Assembly: GCF_008312835.1 (NCBI RefSeq)
Contig: NZ_VSKS01000027.1
Location: 34,134 to 98,133, forward strand
From: Streptomyces marokkonensis
Lineage (GTDB): Bacteria > Actinomycetota > Actinomycetes > Streptomycetales > Streptomycetaceae
Direction of reading: 5' to 3'
DNA length: 64,000 bases
Part shown: one piece after another, positions 34,481 to 43,557 of the stretch
How positions within the stretch are numbered: position 1 is the first letter of the stretch
Layout: each line of letters begins with the position of its first letter
Notes under the pieces: generated by a model
What the model saw: the letters and a program-made list of their open reading frames with translations, nothing else
Databases searched by the model: none
Told to the model about the DNA's origin: nothing
Position numbers and translations under genes: made by a program

Positions 34481-36007
34481 GTGACTTCGCCTGCATCGAC
34501 GGACAGCGTTCCGCCCCAGCTCAGCGCGGGGCCGAGGCCCGCGCCGGGCCCGGCCGCCGACGAGGGTCTGGCGCGGCGGCTGCGCGCGCTCGCCTGCACC
34601 GCGCCGCTGCACGACCTCGACGCGCGCAAGGCCAACCTGGCCGGTGAGTACTCGGTGTACGGCATGGCGGAGATCGCCCTCGCCGCCATCGACCTGGTCA
34701 CGCTGAACATGGACTTCGACACGGGCGCCGACCACGACCAGGTCGTCGCCCGGCTCATCCCGCGCATCGCCGCCCAGGCCCCGCGCCGCCCGGCCGCCGA
34801 ACACGAGCGCGTGGCCCGCTGGGTCCTGGAGAACCTGATCAACGTCGGCAGCGTCGACCGCGGCTTCCGCGCGGTGTACGGCGTGTTCGGAGCGGACGGC
34901 ACCTATGTGCGCCGCGACTACGACTTCAAACTGGTCGAGGAGGTCCCCGGCCCCGGCGGCACGGTGTACCTGCGGACCACGGACGAGGCGGTCAACGTCC
35001 TGGTCGGCGCCCTGGACACCGACGTCACCAGCGCGCAGATCGCCGCCGAGGTCAAGCTGGAGGTGCTGATCAGCCGGGGCAGGCTCGCCGACGCCCAGCT
35101 CGCCGCCGAGCAGGCCCGCTACCGCACCGTGCAGTACTCCGAGACCCTGCGCCGGGCCCTGGAGGCGACCCGTCGCAACGTCCGCGCGGTGGACTGGCTG
35201 AGCACCGTGCCCGACATGATCGCCGAGGCCCTCGACCACGTGGCGGACCGGTACCGCCACGAGAACGCGATCCTCACCAACATCCGCAAGGCCCGCGACG
35301 AGTCCGAGGACCCCGGGCACAAGCGCCGCGCGGCCGAGCTGGTAGACATCGTCAAGGACTGCATCCGGCGCCACACACAGCTGCAGTCCCGGCTGCTGGA
35401 GGCCGGACCGCTGTTCCGCGCCGAACAGGACCGGCAGGCCTTCGCCACCCCCACGTCCACCTCCGGCACCGACCTCTACGGCCACCTCCTGGCACCCCTG
35501 CTGCCCCTGCCCGTGGAGCGGGCGTCCCGGGTCACCGACGCCTTCTTCGCCCACGGCACCGGACTGCGCACCCCGGTCTCCGTCCGGGTGGCCGACCTCG
35601 TCGAGATACTGCTGACGCCGCCCGTGGAGCGTGAGCACCTCGGCGCGGAGATGCCGGAGCCCGACCTGATCGCCACGCCCGACGACAGCCGCTTCAGCGA
35701 GGAGCAGCTCGCCGCCGCCACCGAGCTGCTGGACCTGCCGGCCGACGCGCCGCGCCGGCTGTCCGGACTGCTCGCCGACGCCCGCCGCCAGGACCCCGAA
35801 CTGCCCTACCTGGTCGCCCTGCTGGCCATCCACGCCGCCAGCCCGCCGTTCGGCACCGCCTACCGCCAGGGGGAACGCAGGCTGCTGTTCGCCGTGGACG
35901 ACGGCACCGACCTCGACGACCCCGAGTTCGGCGGTGCCGACCTCATCGTGGGCACGGCCCTGCTGGACGCGGCAAGCATGGCCGCCGACCGGACGGAGGC
36001 GGCATGA
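34481..36007 (+). CDS. Kleisin-like helical subunit of an SMC-type operon
   Basis: First gene of a three-gene operon; 508 residues, not recognised as a named family. The N-terminal 100 residues are compatible with a winged helix (AEIALAAIDLVTLNMDF, then ERVARWVLENLINVG). A central helical segment (about 165-310) contains TDEAVNVLVGALDTDVTSAQIA and ATRRNVRAVDWLSTV with long amphipathic helices; the C-terminus is alpha-beta. Position, size and helical make-up correspond to the MukF/JetA (kleisin) slot. The start is GTG 34481. A TAGTCT -10-like box lies nine bases upstream and there is no ribosome site, so the message may be leaderless. It precedes the MukE-like gene by 52 bp. Confidence 0.6.
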   Translation: MTSPASTDSVPPQLSAGPRPAPGPAADEGLARRLRALACTAPLHDLDARKANLAGEYSVYGMAEIALAAIDLVTLNMDFDTGADHDQVVARLIPRIAAQAPRRPAAEHERVARWVLENLINVGSVDRGFRAVYGVFGADGTYVRRDYDFKLVEEVPGPGGTVYLRTTDEAVNVLVGALDTDVTSAQIAAEVKLEVLISRGRLADAQLAAEQARYRTVQYSETLRRALEATRRNVRAVDWLSTVPDMIAEALDHVADRYRHENAILTNIRKARDESEDPGHKRRAAELVDIVKDCIRRHTQLQSRLLEAGPLFRAEQDRQAFATPTSTSGTDLYGHLLAPLLPLPVERASRVTDAFFAHGTGLRTPVSVRVADLVEILLTPPVEREHLGAEMPEPDLIATPDDSRFSEEQLAAATELLDLPADAPRRLSGLLADARRQDPELPYLVALLAIHAASPPFGTAYRQGERRLLFAVDDGTDLDDPEFGGADLIVGTALLDAASMAADRTEAA

Positions 36008-36059
36008 CCGCCCGGGCAGCAGTCCGTACCGACGTTTCCCACAGCGAGGAGTCCCGACC

Positions 36060-36941
36060 GTGACCGAGCACGTCGAGTGGAGTGAGCCGGAGGCCGCGGC
36101 CGCACCGGCGAGCGCCGCCGTCACGCCCGCCGACGCCGCGGACGCGGCGCGGCTCGTCGCCTTCGGCCTCCAGCCCAGACTCCAGCCCGCCCGCGACCAG
36201 GAGTACGCCGACCTGCTGCGCCGCTACCGCGAGGACCCGCCGTTCGCGCGGCTCGCCGACGCCGTGGCCACCGGCCTCGGGCTGATCGTGCTGGAGGTGT
36301 CCCCGCGCGCCGGCATGGCCGTCACCGCCGCCGAGGACTCCGTCTTCGCCGTCCGCATGGGCGACTACGCGCGCCGTACCTCCGCCGACGGCGGTGACCG
36401 GTTCCTGCACGGGCTCGCCCACCTCGCCGTCGCCGCCATGGCCTTCCCACGCCCCGAGGACCTCGCCGACGACGGCTACATCGGGCGCGTCACGGTCAAC
36501 GGCGTCGACGCCTTCGTCCGCCAGGCCTGCCACCGCCTGGAGGAGCGGGCCGCCGAACAGGGCGAGAACACCGACCCGGCCAGCGACGCCCCCGGCCTGG
36601 AGGCCGCCTGGCGGATCTGGGCCAGACGCAGCGCGACCGGAGCCACCAAGGACGCGCGCCGGCTCGCGGGCTCCACCACCGGCATCGTCGCCAAGGCGGT
36701 CGCCTTCCTCACCGACTCCGGTTTCCTCCAGCGCACCGGCGACGACAGCGGCGGCACCTACCGCACCACGGCCCGCTACCAGCTCCAAGTGCGCGACATG
36801 GCGGGCAGTGCCGCCCTCGCCGAACTGCTGGAACTGGGCGTCGTCCCGGTCACCGACGGCACGCCCACCCTGCTGCCGCCCCAGGACGGCGACGACCTGG
36901 AGCTGGTCGCCGACGCCGGCCTGCCGTTCCACTCCGCCTGA
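36060..36941 (+). CDS. MukE/JetB-like winged-helix subunit
   Basis: Second gene of the SMC-type operon, 293 residues, soluble. The C-terminal third is a clear winged helix (about residues 185-265; TTGIVAKAVAFLTDSGFLQRT, then GGTYRTTARYQLQVRDMAG as the wing). The N-terminal part holds an FARLADAVATGLGLIVLEV alpha-beta region. In MukBEF, MksBEF and Wadjet a small double-winged-helix protein (MukE, MksE, JetB) sits between the kleisin and SMC genes; this fits by order and fold. GTG 36060 follows GAGGAG. 34 bp before the SMC gene. Assignment rests on context and motif, not on alignment. Confidence 0.6.
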   Translation: MTEHVEWSEPEAAAAPASAAVTPADAADAARLVAFGLQPRLQPARDQEYADLLRRYREDPPFARLADAVATGLGLIVLEVSPRAGMAVTAAEDSVFAVRMGDYARRTSADGGDRFLHGLAHLAVAAMAFPRPEDLADDGYIGRVTVNGVDAFVRQACHRLEERAAEQGENTDPASDAPGLEAAWRIWARRSATGATKDARRLAGSTTGIVAKAVAFLTDSGFLQRTGDDSGGTYRTTARYQLQVRDMAGSAALAELLELGVVPVTDGTPTLLPPQDGDDLELVADAGLPFHSA

Positions 36942-36975
36942 CCCCCCACCTCACGAAGCCTCACGAGAGTCCGCC

Positions 36976-39900
36976 ATGTACGAGCTGTCCCGGGTCCGCC
37001 TCTACTCCATCGGGCCGGCCGGTGCGCGCTACGCCGACACCGTGCTCGACCTGCGCGGTGTCGGCGGGGTCGTGCCGGACCCCGCGCCGGCGCAGGCGGA
37101 GTTCTTCGAGGAGGAGCCCGTCGGCCCGCCGCGCCGTCCCGCCCCCGCCGGGGTGCTGTTCCTCGAGAACGGCGGCGGCAAGTCCGTCCTGCTGAAGCTG
37201 ATCTTCTCCGTGATGCTCCCGGGCCACCGCAACACCCTCGGCGGCGCCAGCTCCGGTGTGCTGCGCAAGTTCCTGCTCGCCGACGACTGCGGCCACGTCG
37301 CGCTGGAGTGGCAGCACGTGCAGACCGGCGAGTGCGTCGTCGTCGGCAAGGTCAGCGAATGGCGGGGCCGCCAGGTCTCCAACGATCCCAGGAAGTTCGC
37401 CGAGGCCTGGTACTCCCTGCGCCCCGGCCCCGGTCTCAGCCTGGACAGCCTCCCCGTCGCCGAGTCCACGGCCGTACGGCCGCCCGCCGAGGGCCAGTCG
37501 GGCGCGCGGGGACGGCGCCGCACCATGAAGGGCTTCCGGGACGCCCTCACCGAGGCCGGCAAGAACTACCCGCACCTGGAGGTGCACTGGGAGGAGATCC
37601 ACGAGCGCTGGACCGAACACCTCGGCGACCTCGGACTCGACCCCGAACTCTTCCGCTACCAGCGGGAGATGAACGCCGACGAGGGAGAGGCCGCCGGTCT
37701 CTTCGCGGTCAAGAAGGACTCCGACTTCACCGACCTGCTGCTGCGCGCCGTCACCGACACCCGCGACACCGACGGACTCGCCGACCTCGTCAGCGGCTTC
37801 GGCAACAAGCTGGGCCGGCGCGCCGAACTGATCGCCGAACGGGACTTCACCGCCGGCTCGGTCGACCTGCTGGGCCGGATCGTCGAGGCCGCCGGGGCCC
37901 GCACCAGCGCGCGGGAGATCCACACCGCGGCCGAGCGCCGCACCCGCACCCTCGCCCGCCGGCTCTCCGCGCGCGGCGCCCAGGAACGCGTCCGCGCGGC
38001 CGACCTGGCCGGGCGCGTCACCGCCGCCGCGTACGCCGTCACCCGGGCCGGGTCGGCGCGCGGGCACAGCGCGCTGATCTCCGCCGAACTCGCCTACCGG
38101 CACGCCTCCCTGGCGCTCACCGCGGCCGAGAAGTCCGCAGCGACCCAGAAGCGCGAACTCGCCGACGCGCGCACGCTGTACTCGGCCTGGCAGGCCGCCG
38201 AGGCCGTGCTGCGCCACCGCGCCGCCGCCGACCGCGTGGCCCGTGTCTCCGCCGCGATCCAGGAGGCCGAGCGGGACGCGGCCCCCGCGCTGGCCGCCCG
38301 CGCCAAGGCCGCCGTCGACCTGGTGCGCGCCCTGCACGCGGCCGCGCGGAACGCCGAGGACCTCGCCAACGAGGAGGAGGCACGGTCGGCCGCCCTCCAG
38401 GAGGTCAGCGACGGCGCCCACCGCGACTCCACCGCCGCGGCCACCGAGGCGCAGCGGGCCCGCAGCGAGATCGGACACCTGCGGCAGCGGCTCACCGAGG
38501 TCGAGCAGGAGACCGCCGAGGCGGTACGCGCCGGCTGGCTCGACGACAGCGCCCCCGACGCCGACCCCGCCCGGGCCGCCCTCGCGGCGAGCGACGCCGA
38601 GAAGACGGCGGTCGCCGCCTGGGACTCTGCCCGCGAGGCGTCCCGCCGGGCCACCGAGCACGCGCGCGAGGCGGCCGCCGCCGAGAGCCGTGGGGAACTC
38701 ACCGCGGCCCGCGCCGCGGACGCGGCCACGGCGGCCGAGCGCGCCCACGAGGGCGAGCGCCGCACGGCCGAGGCCCTGGCCGCCGAGCAGCGGCTGGCGG
38801 AACTGCTGAGCCTCCCCGGAACTCCCGCCGGGCGGCGGACCGGTGTGCCCGCTCAGCGCACGGACGCCGGCCGCGCCGCGGCTGATCCCGGCGCCCGGCC
38901 GTCCCCGGGCGAAAGCGCCCTGACCGCCGAGGAACTCGACCGCTTCGCCGACGAGTTGCGCGAACTGCTCGACGACGCCGTCTCCTCCGCCGAACGACAG
39001 CTGTTCGACCTGCGCACCGCCGCCGCGGACGACGCCCGGATCCTCGGTGCCCTCGGTGACGGCGGGCTGCTGCCGCCCGGCCCGGACGTGCTGGCGACGG
39101 TCGAGTTCCTCGGCGAGCACGGCATCCCCGCCCTCCCGGGCTGGCGCTACCTCGCCCAGGCCGTGGACCCGGCCGACCACGCGCGCGTGCTCGCCGCCCG
39201 CCCCGAGCTGGTCGACGGCGTCGTCATCACCGACCCGGACTCCCACGTCCGCGCCCGCGAGGCGCTGAGCGAGGCGGCGCTGCTGCCCCGGTCCGCCGTC
39301 GCCGTCGGGACCGCCGCCGCCCTGCTCGCCCCCACTCCGGCGCCGGACACGGACAGCGGTGACGTCTTCCTCGTACCGCCGAACCCGGCCATGCACGACG
39401 AGCACGCCGCCGACGAGGAACGGCAGACACTGCGTGCCCGGGCGACCGAGCGGGACGAGGAGATCCGCGCCCTCGCCGCCCGGCTCGGCAAGGACCGTGA
39501 ACTGGCCGCCCGGCTGGCCTCCTGGCGCTCCGGCTGCCCGGCCGGGCGGCTCACGGAACTGGCCGGGACGGCGCGCGAAGCGCGGGCCTTCGCCGAGGAG
39601 GCCGAGGCCGAACTGGCCGAGGCCCGCACCGAACGGGCGGAGGCCGAGGAGGCCGCCGCCGAGGCCGTCCGGGTCCGGGACGAGCGGCAGGAGGCCGCAC
39701 AGCGGGCCCGGCGCGCGGCGGACGCCCTCGCCGGGCTCGCCTTCCGGCTGCGCGAACGGGCCGGCTGGCAGGTCAAACTGCGCGAACTGGCCGACGACGC
39801 GGCCGAGGCGGAGGCACGCGCCCAGACCTGTCTGGAACGGGCACGCGCCGCCGACGAGGACCGGCGCGGCGCCCAGCGTGCCGCCGACGACGCCCGGCGC

Positions 39901-41628
39901 ACCGCCCGTGCCCTGCGCGCCGAGCGCTCCGAGATCGCCGGCGCGCCCGACGACGTGCCCGAGGACGGCGCCGAAGCGCCGCAGGTGTCCCTGCCCGCCC
40001 TGCGCGAGGCCTACCGGGCCGCGTCCCAGGTGTACGAGAAGGTCGGCGTCGGCGCCGATCTGCGCGCCGAACAGGCCCGCGCGGAGAGCGACGAGAGCGC
40101 GGCCCGCGCGGACCTGGACCGGCTCAGCAACAAGGTCCGCACTCGCGCGGAGCAGCTGCTGACGTCGCCCGACGGCTCCGACGGCCCCAGCCGGCAGGCC
40201 GCCGCCGCCCGCGCCGAGGAACTGGTGCAGCTCCTGGAGACCCGGATGTCCGGCGCGAGCGAGCAGCTCGGACGGCTGCGCGGCGAGGCCGAACGGCTCG
40301 CACCCGAGGACGGAGAGGCGCACACCGAGCTCCCCGAGGAGCTCATCCCGGCCGACGCCGGGCACGCACAGGTGCTGCTGCGCACCGCCACCACCGAACT
40401 CGCGTCCCGCAACGAGGCGTTGAACGCGGCGCGGGAGGCCCACGCCCAACTGCTCGACGCGCACCGGGCCGCCGAGGACGCGGCCGGCGGCTTCGACGAG
40501 ACCGCCGCCATGCTCCGCGACCTGCTGCGCGAGCACACGACGGAGGAGGAGCAGGAGCAGCCCGAGCCCTACCCGGGCAGCCTGGACGAGGCCCGGCGGT
40601 CCGCCGCCGAGGCCCGCCGCTCGCTGCGCGGCTGCGCCGCCGACCTGTCCACCGCCGAGTCCGCCGTGCGCGAGGCGAGCGACGTCCTCGTCCGGCACGC
40701 CAACTCCACCCGCTACGAGCAGGTCCGCACCCCGGCCCGCCAGCAGATCCGCGAACTGCCCGCCTCCGCGCTGCCGGAGCACGCCCAGAAGTGGGCGGAG
40801 GCCTTCGCGCCGCGGCTCCGGGTCCTCACCGACGAGCTGGAGCAGCTGGAGCGCAACCGCGACTCGATCGTGGACCGGCTGCGGGGCCTGGTCGAGTCCG
40901 CCCTCGCCACCCTCCGCTCGGCCCAGCGGCTGTCCCGGCTGCCGGAGGGCCTCGGCGAGTGGTCCGGGCAGGAGTTCCTGCGCATCCGCTTCGAGGAACC
41001 CGACCAGGCCACCCTCACCGAACGCCTCGGCGAGGTCATCGACGAGGCGACCCGTGCGGCCGTCAGGAAGAACTCCGATCTGCGGCGCGACGGCATGTCC
41101 CTGTTGTTGCGCGGGGTCGCCGCCGCCCTCCAGCCGAAGGGGGTCGCCGTCGAGATCCTCAAGCCCGACGCGGTACTGCGTGCCGAGCGGGTGCCCGTCG
41201 GCCAGATGGGCGACGTGTTCTCCGGCGGCCAGCTGCTCACCGCCGCCATCGCCCTGTACTGCACGATGGCCGCCCTGCGTTCCAACGACCGGGGCAGGGA
41301 CAAGCACAGGCACGCCGGAACGCTGTTCCTGGACAACCCCATCGGCCGCGCCAACGCCACCTACCTGCTGGAACTCCAGCGGGCCGTCGCCGACGCGCTC
41401 GGCGTGCAGCTGCTGTACACCACCGGCCTGTTCGACACGACGGCGCTCGCCGAGTTCCCGCTGGTCATCCGGCTGCGCAACGACGCCGACCTGCGGGCGG
41501 GGCTGAAGTACATCAGCGTGGAGGAGCACCTTCGGCCGGGGCTTCCCCAGCAGGACCCGGCCGAGGAGGCGCACAGCGAGATCACCGCGACCCGCATGTT
41601 CAAGCGGCCGGCCCCGGCGAGCGGCTGA
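36976..41628 (+). CDS. SMC/MukB-like coiled-coil ATPase
   Basis: A 1550-residue protein with SMC layout. The N-terminal ATPase half has Walker A LENGGGKSVLLKL (Lys69). A first coiled coil follows (about 310-640, rich in Ala/Glu/Arg), then a globular hinge-like part (about 700-810; VEFLGEHGIPALPGWRYLAQA, ELVDGVVITDPDSHV). A second coiled coil (about 815-1330) leads to the C-terminal ATPase half, with ABC signature FSGGQ at 1415-1419 and Walker B TLFLDNPIG (Asp1453, Asn1454). SMC and ABC ATPases normally have Glu at the second position, so hydrolysis may be slow or use another residue. Expected to form a ring complex with the two preceding gene products and act on DNA. Confidence 0.8.
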   Translation: MYELSRVRLYSIGPAGARYADTVLDLRGVGGVVPDPAPAQAEFFEEEPVGPPRRPAPAGVLFLENGGGKSVLLKLIFSVMLPGHRNTLGGASSGVLRKFLLADDCGHVALEWQHVQTGECVVVGKVSEWRGRQVSNDPRKFAEAWYSLRPGPGLSLDSLPVAESTAVRPPAEGQSGARGRRRTMKGFRDALTEAGKNYPHLEVHWEEIHERWTEHLGDLGLDPELFRYQREMNADEGEAAGLFAVKKDSDFTDLLLRAVTDTRDTDGLADLVSGFGNKLGRRAELIAERDFTAGSVDLLGRIVEAAGARTSAREIHTAAERRTRTLARRLSARGAQERVRAADLAGRVTAAAYAVTRAGSARGHSALISAELAYRHASLALTAAEKSAATQKRELADARTLYSAWQAAEAVLRHRAAADRVARVSAAIQEAERDAAPALAARAKAAVDLVRALHAAARNAEDLANEEEARSAALQEVSDGAHRDSTAAATEAQRARSEIGHLRQRLTEVEQETAEAVRAGWLDDSAPDADPARAALAASDAEKTAVAAWDSAREASRRATEHAREAAAAESRGELTAARAADAATAAERAHEGERRTAEALAAEQRLAELLSLPGTPAGRRTGVPAQRTDAGRAAADPGARPSPGESALTAEELDRFADELRELLDDAVSSAERQLFDLRTAAADDARILGALGDGGLLPPGPDVLATVEFLGEHGIPALPGWRYLAQAVDPADHARVLAARPELVDGVVITDPDSHVRAREALSEAALLPRSAVAVGTAAALLAPTPAPDTDSGDVFLVPPNPAMHDEHAADEERQTLRARATERDEEIRALAARLGKDRELAARLASWRSGCPAGRLTELAGTAREARAFAEEAEAELAEARTERAEAEEAAAEAVRVRDERQEAAQRARRAADALAGLAFRLRERAGWQVKLRELADDAAEAEARAQTCLERARAADEDRRGAQRAADDARRTARALRAERSEIAGAPDDVPEDGAEAPQVSLPALREAYRAASQVYEKVGVGADLRAEQARAESDESAARADLDRLSNKVRTRAEQLLTSPDGSDGPSRQAAAARAEELVQLLETRMSGASEQLGRLRGEAERLAPEDGEAHTELPEELIPADAGHAQVLLRTATTELASRNEALNAAREAHAQLLDAHRAAEDAAGGFDETAAMLRDLLREHTTEEEQEQPEPYPGSLDEARRSAAEARRSLRGCAADLSTAESAVREASDVLVRHANSTRYEQVRTPARQQIRELPASALPEHAQKWAEAFAPRLRVLTDELEQLERNRDSIVDRLRGLVESALATLRSAQRLSRLPEGLGEWSGQEFLRIRFEEPDQATLTERLGEVIDEATRAAVRKNSDLRRDGMSLLLRGVAAALQPKGVAVEILKPDAVLRAERVPVGQMGDVFSGGQLLTAAIALYCTMAALRSNDRGRDKHRHAGTLFLDNPIGRANATYLLELQRAVADALGVQLLYTTGLFDTTALAEFPLVIRLRNDADLRAGLKYISVEEHLRPGLPQQDPAEEAHSEITATRMFKRPAPASG

Positions 41629-41651
41629 CCAGGCGCCGCGCCGGAGGTGAC

Positions 41652-42449
41652 TCAGAAGCCGTAGCCCATCCGCCGGGACAGCTCGGCCGCCGCTCCGGCC
41701 GTCCGGCTGCCCAGCCGGGGCAGCCGGTCCGCGGTCAGCCGGTACACCGGACCCGAGACACTGATCGCCGCGATCACCGTGCCGTCGTGGCAGCGGACCG
41801 GCGCCGCGACGGCCGCGAGTCCCGGTTCCAGCTCCTCGAGCGTCGTGGCGTATCCCTGCTCGATCACCTGCTCCAGCTCGCCGCGCAGTACCGACGGGTC
41901 GGTGATCGTGCGCTCGGTGAACCGGTGCAGCGGGCGGGTGAGGTGGCCTTCGCGCGGGGCGGGTGGCATGTGGGCCAGGAACACCTTGCCGCTCGAGGTG
42001 GCGTGCAGCGGGGTGCGCCTGCCGAGCCAGTTCTGCGCCGTGACCGACGCGGTGCCCCGCGCCTGCATGATGTTGACGGCCGCGTCCTCGTCCGGCACGG
42101 CCGTGTTCACCGTCTCGCCCAGCTCGTCCGCGAGGTCCCGGCACACCGGGACACCCTCCTGGGAGATGTCGAGCCGCAGGGCGGCCGCCCCGGCGAGACG
42201 CAGTACGCCGGCCCCCAGGTGGTACTTGCCGTGGCCCCGGGCCTGCCCCACCAGGCCGCGGTTCTCCAGTACACCGAGCAGCCGGAACGCCGTGGACTTG
42301 TGCACCCCGAGTTCGCCGGCGATCTCCGTGACGCCCGCCTCGCCCTGCCGGGCGAGGATCTCCAGGACGCTCACCGCACGGTCCACGGACTGCACGGCAC
42401 CCGCAGGGCTCTTCCCGTTCCTCCCCGACTCGTTCTGCGCGCGGGTCAT
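41652..42449 (-). CDS. IclR-family transcriptional regulator
   Basis: A 265-residue regulator with N-terminal winged helix (residues 18-80; SVLEILARQGEAGVTEIAGEL, VHKSTAFRLLGVLENRG) and C-terminal IclR effector domain. That domain includes LHATSSGKVFLAHMP and GLAAVAAPVRCHDGTVIAAISVSGP, the usual ligand-binding and tetramer motifs. It converges on the SMC operon with only 23 bp between, and is upstream of no obvious catabolic operon. Resemblance to GylR-type regulators is general only; the glycerol genes lie 9 kb away. Upstream GACGTGCGTC (42495-42504) could be an operator. Confidence 0.87.
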   Translation of the reverse strand: MTRAQNESGRNGKSPAGAVQSVDRAVSVLEILARQGEAGVTEIAGELGVHKSTAFRLLGVLENRGLVGQARGHGKYHLGAGVLRLAGAAALRLDISQEGVPVCRDLADELGETVNTAVPDEDAAVNIMQARGTASVTAQNWLGRRTPLHATSSGKVFLAHMPPAPREGHLTRPLHRFTERTITDPSVLRGELEQVIEQGYATTLEELEPGLAAVAAPVRCHDGTVIAAISVSGPVYRLTADRLPRLGSRTAGAAAELSRRMGYGF

Positions 42450-42566
42450 GGTTCGGCTCTCACCATCCGTCGGGGCGGTTGCGCGGGACGCTCAGACGTG
42501 CGTCATACGAAACCCCAGGGTACCGAGAGCCCGCGGCGCCGGCGGTGCCGGTGAGTCCTGGCGGTG

Positions 42567-43139
42567 TCAGGGATGGGAGAGCTGACCGGCTCCACCGCGC
42601 CGGCGTATCCGAGCCCGCGCGCGCTCGGCCGACCGCTCCTGACGGCGGGCACGGCGCCGCTCGCGCCGCAGGGCGCGCGCCGTGCTGCTGGGCGCGGACA
42701 CCACACCGTTGCGCTGGTTCCAGACCTGGCGGGTCACCCACACGTCCAGAGCCGCCCAGGTGGCCAGGATCGTACTGACGACGCTGCCGATGACCATGGG
42801 GAACGCCAGCCAGGACCCGGCCAGCGTGCACAGGAAGGCCACCATGGCCTGAATCAGTGTCACGGCGATGACGATCACGGCCCGCACGGCCGAGGTGCGG
42901 ACCGGATCCGGAAGGCGGCGCCGCCGCGCCGGCTCCTCGACCCACAGCGGCCGGTAGTGCGCCTGCTCCCGGGTACCGCCGGACTCGCCGCCGGCCTGGT
43001 CCTTGCGAGCCGGCCTCCGCCCGGTGGCCCCGCGCTCTGCTGCGGGTATGCCGCGGCCCGGTGCCCCGGCATCCGTCCGCGCCGTCGTCCGCGCCGCCGC
43101 GCCGCCCTCGGGCGCCTCGCGCCGCTCCGCCGTGCCCAT
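42567..43139 (-). CDS. Small two-helix membrane protein
   Basis: A 190-residue hypothetical protein. The first about 85 residues are charged and Gly/Ala/Arg-rich. Two hydrophobic segments follow (AVRAVIVIAVTLIQAMVAFL and WLAFPMVIGSVVSTILATWAAL), then a strongly basic C-terminus (RRERRRARRQERS). No enzyme motif. ATG 43139 was chosen with GGGGAG upstream; ATG 43166 is also possible. Same strand as the IclR gene, 117 bp before it. Function unknown; the basic tail could bind nucleic acid or lipid head groups. Confidence 0.62.
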   Translation of the reverse strand: MGTAERREAPEGGAAARTTARTDAGAPGRGIPAAERGATGRRPARKDQAGGESGGTREQAHYRPLWVEEPARRRRLPDPVRTSAVRAVIVIAVTLIQAMVAFLCTLAGSWLAFPMVIGSVVSTILATWAALDVWVTRQVWNQRNGVVSAPSSTARALRRERRRARRQERSAERARARIRRRGGAGQLSHP

Positions 43140-43557
43140 CAACGTGTCACTCCCCACCGCCGGCAAACCACTCGCTCGTGTCCGAAGACCCCACTCCCCA
43201 GTGGCTGCCCGGCTTGCGCTGTTTTACGCCGCCCAGGTGCGGGGCACGGCTCCTGTGGCCGATTCCGCCCCCATGTCCCACAGAGAAGGACGAACGACAC
43301 GTCGAGAAGATTCCCGACTGGGAAAGAATCCGGCCAACAGTCCCTGTTCGTCCGGGAGACGGGTTCGGGGCGCACACCCCGGATTCCGGTGGGCAATCTC
43401 CCCCAATGGCCGGACAACTCACCATCTCCCGCCACCGGCACGGAACTGCAGCTTCCGGACGGGTCTTCGAGTTGTCCCCGGCGCGGTAGTAGGCTCGCGC
43501 CGTTTGTTGACGCACATGTGTGCCTCCGGTCGCCCGGGGGCCGAGCTGGGGGAGGCC
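43140..43557 (+). promoter_or_regulatory. Divergent promoter region upstream of the conservon
   Basis: No gene is supported in this 418-bp gap. A TTCGAG-N18-TAGGCT element ends at 43495, about 60 bp before cvnA. A TTCCC-GACT-GGGAA inverted repeat (43311-43324) may be a protein site. Other frames here have no matching coding bias. Confidence 0.45.

Noticed and set aside
36961-42144. 1727-codon open frame on the minus strand
   Set aside because: Antisense to the SMC-like gene; its composition (G/A/V/D/R with no motifs) is that of a GC-rich shadow frame, and the + strand protein has clear Walker and signature motifs.
41629-43139. Search for a JetD-like nuclease gene completing a Wadjet system
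   Set aside because: The only genes here are an IclR regulator and a small membrane protein on the other strand; nothing resembles a Toprim or DUF2220 protein.
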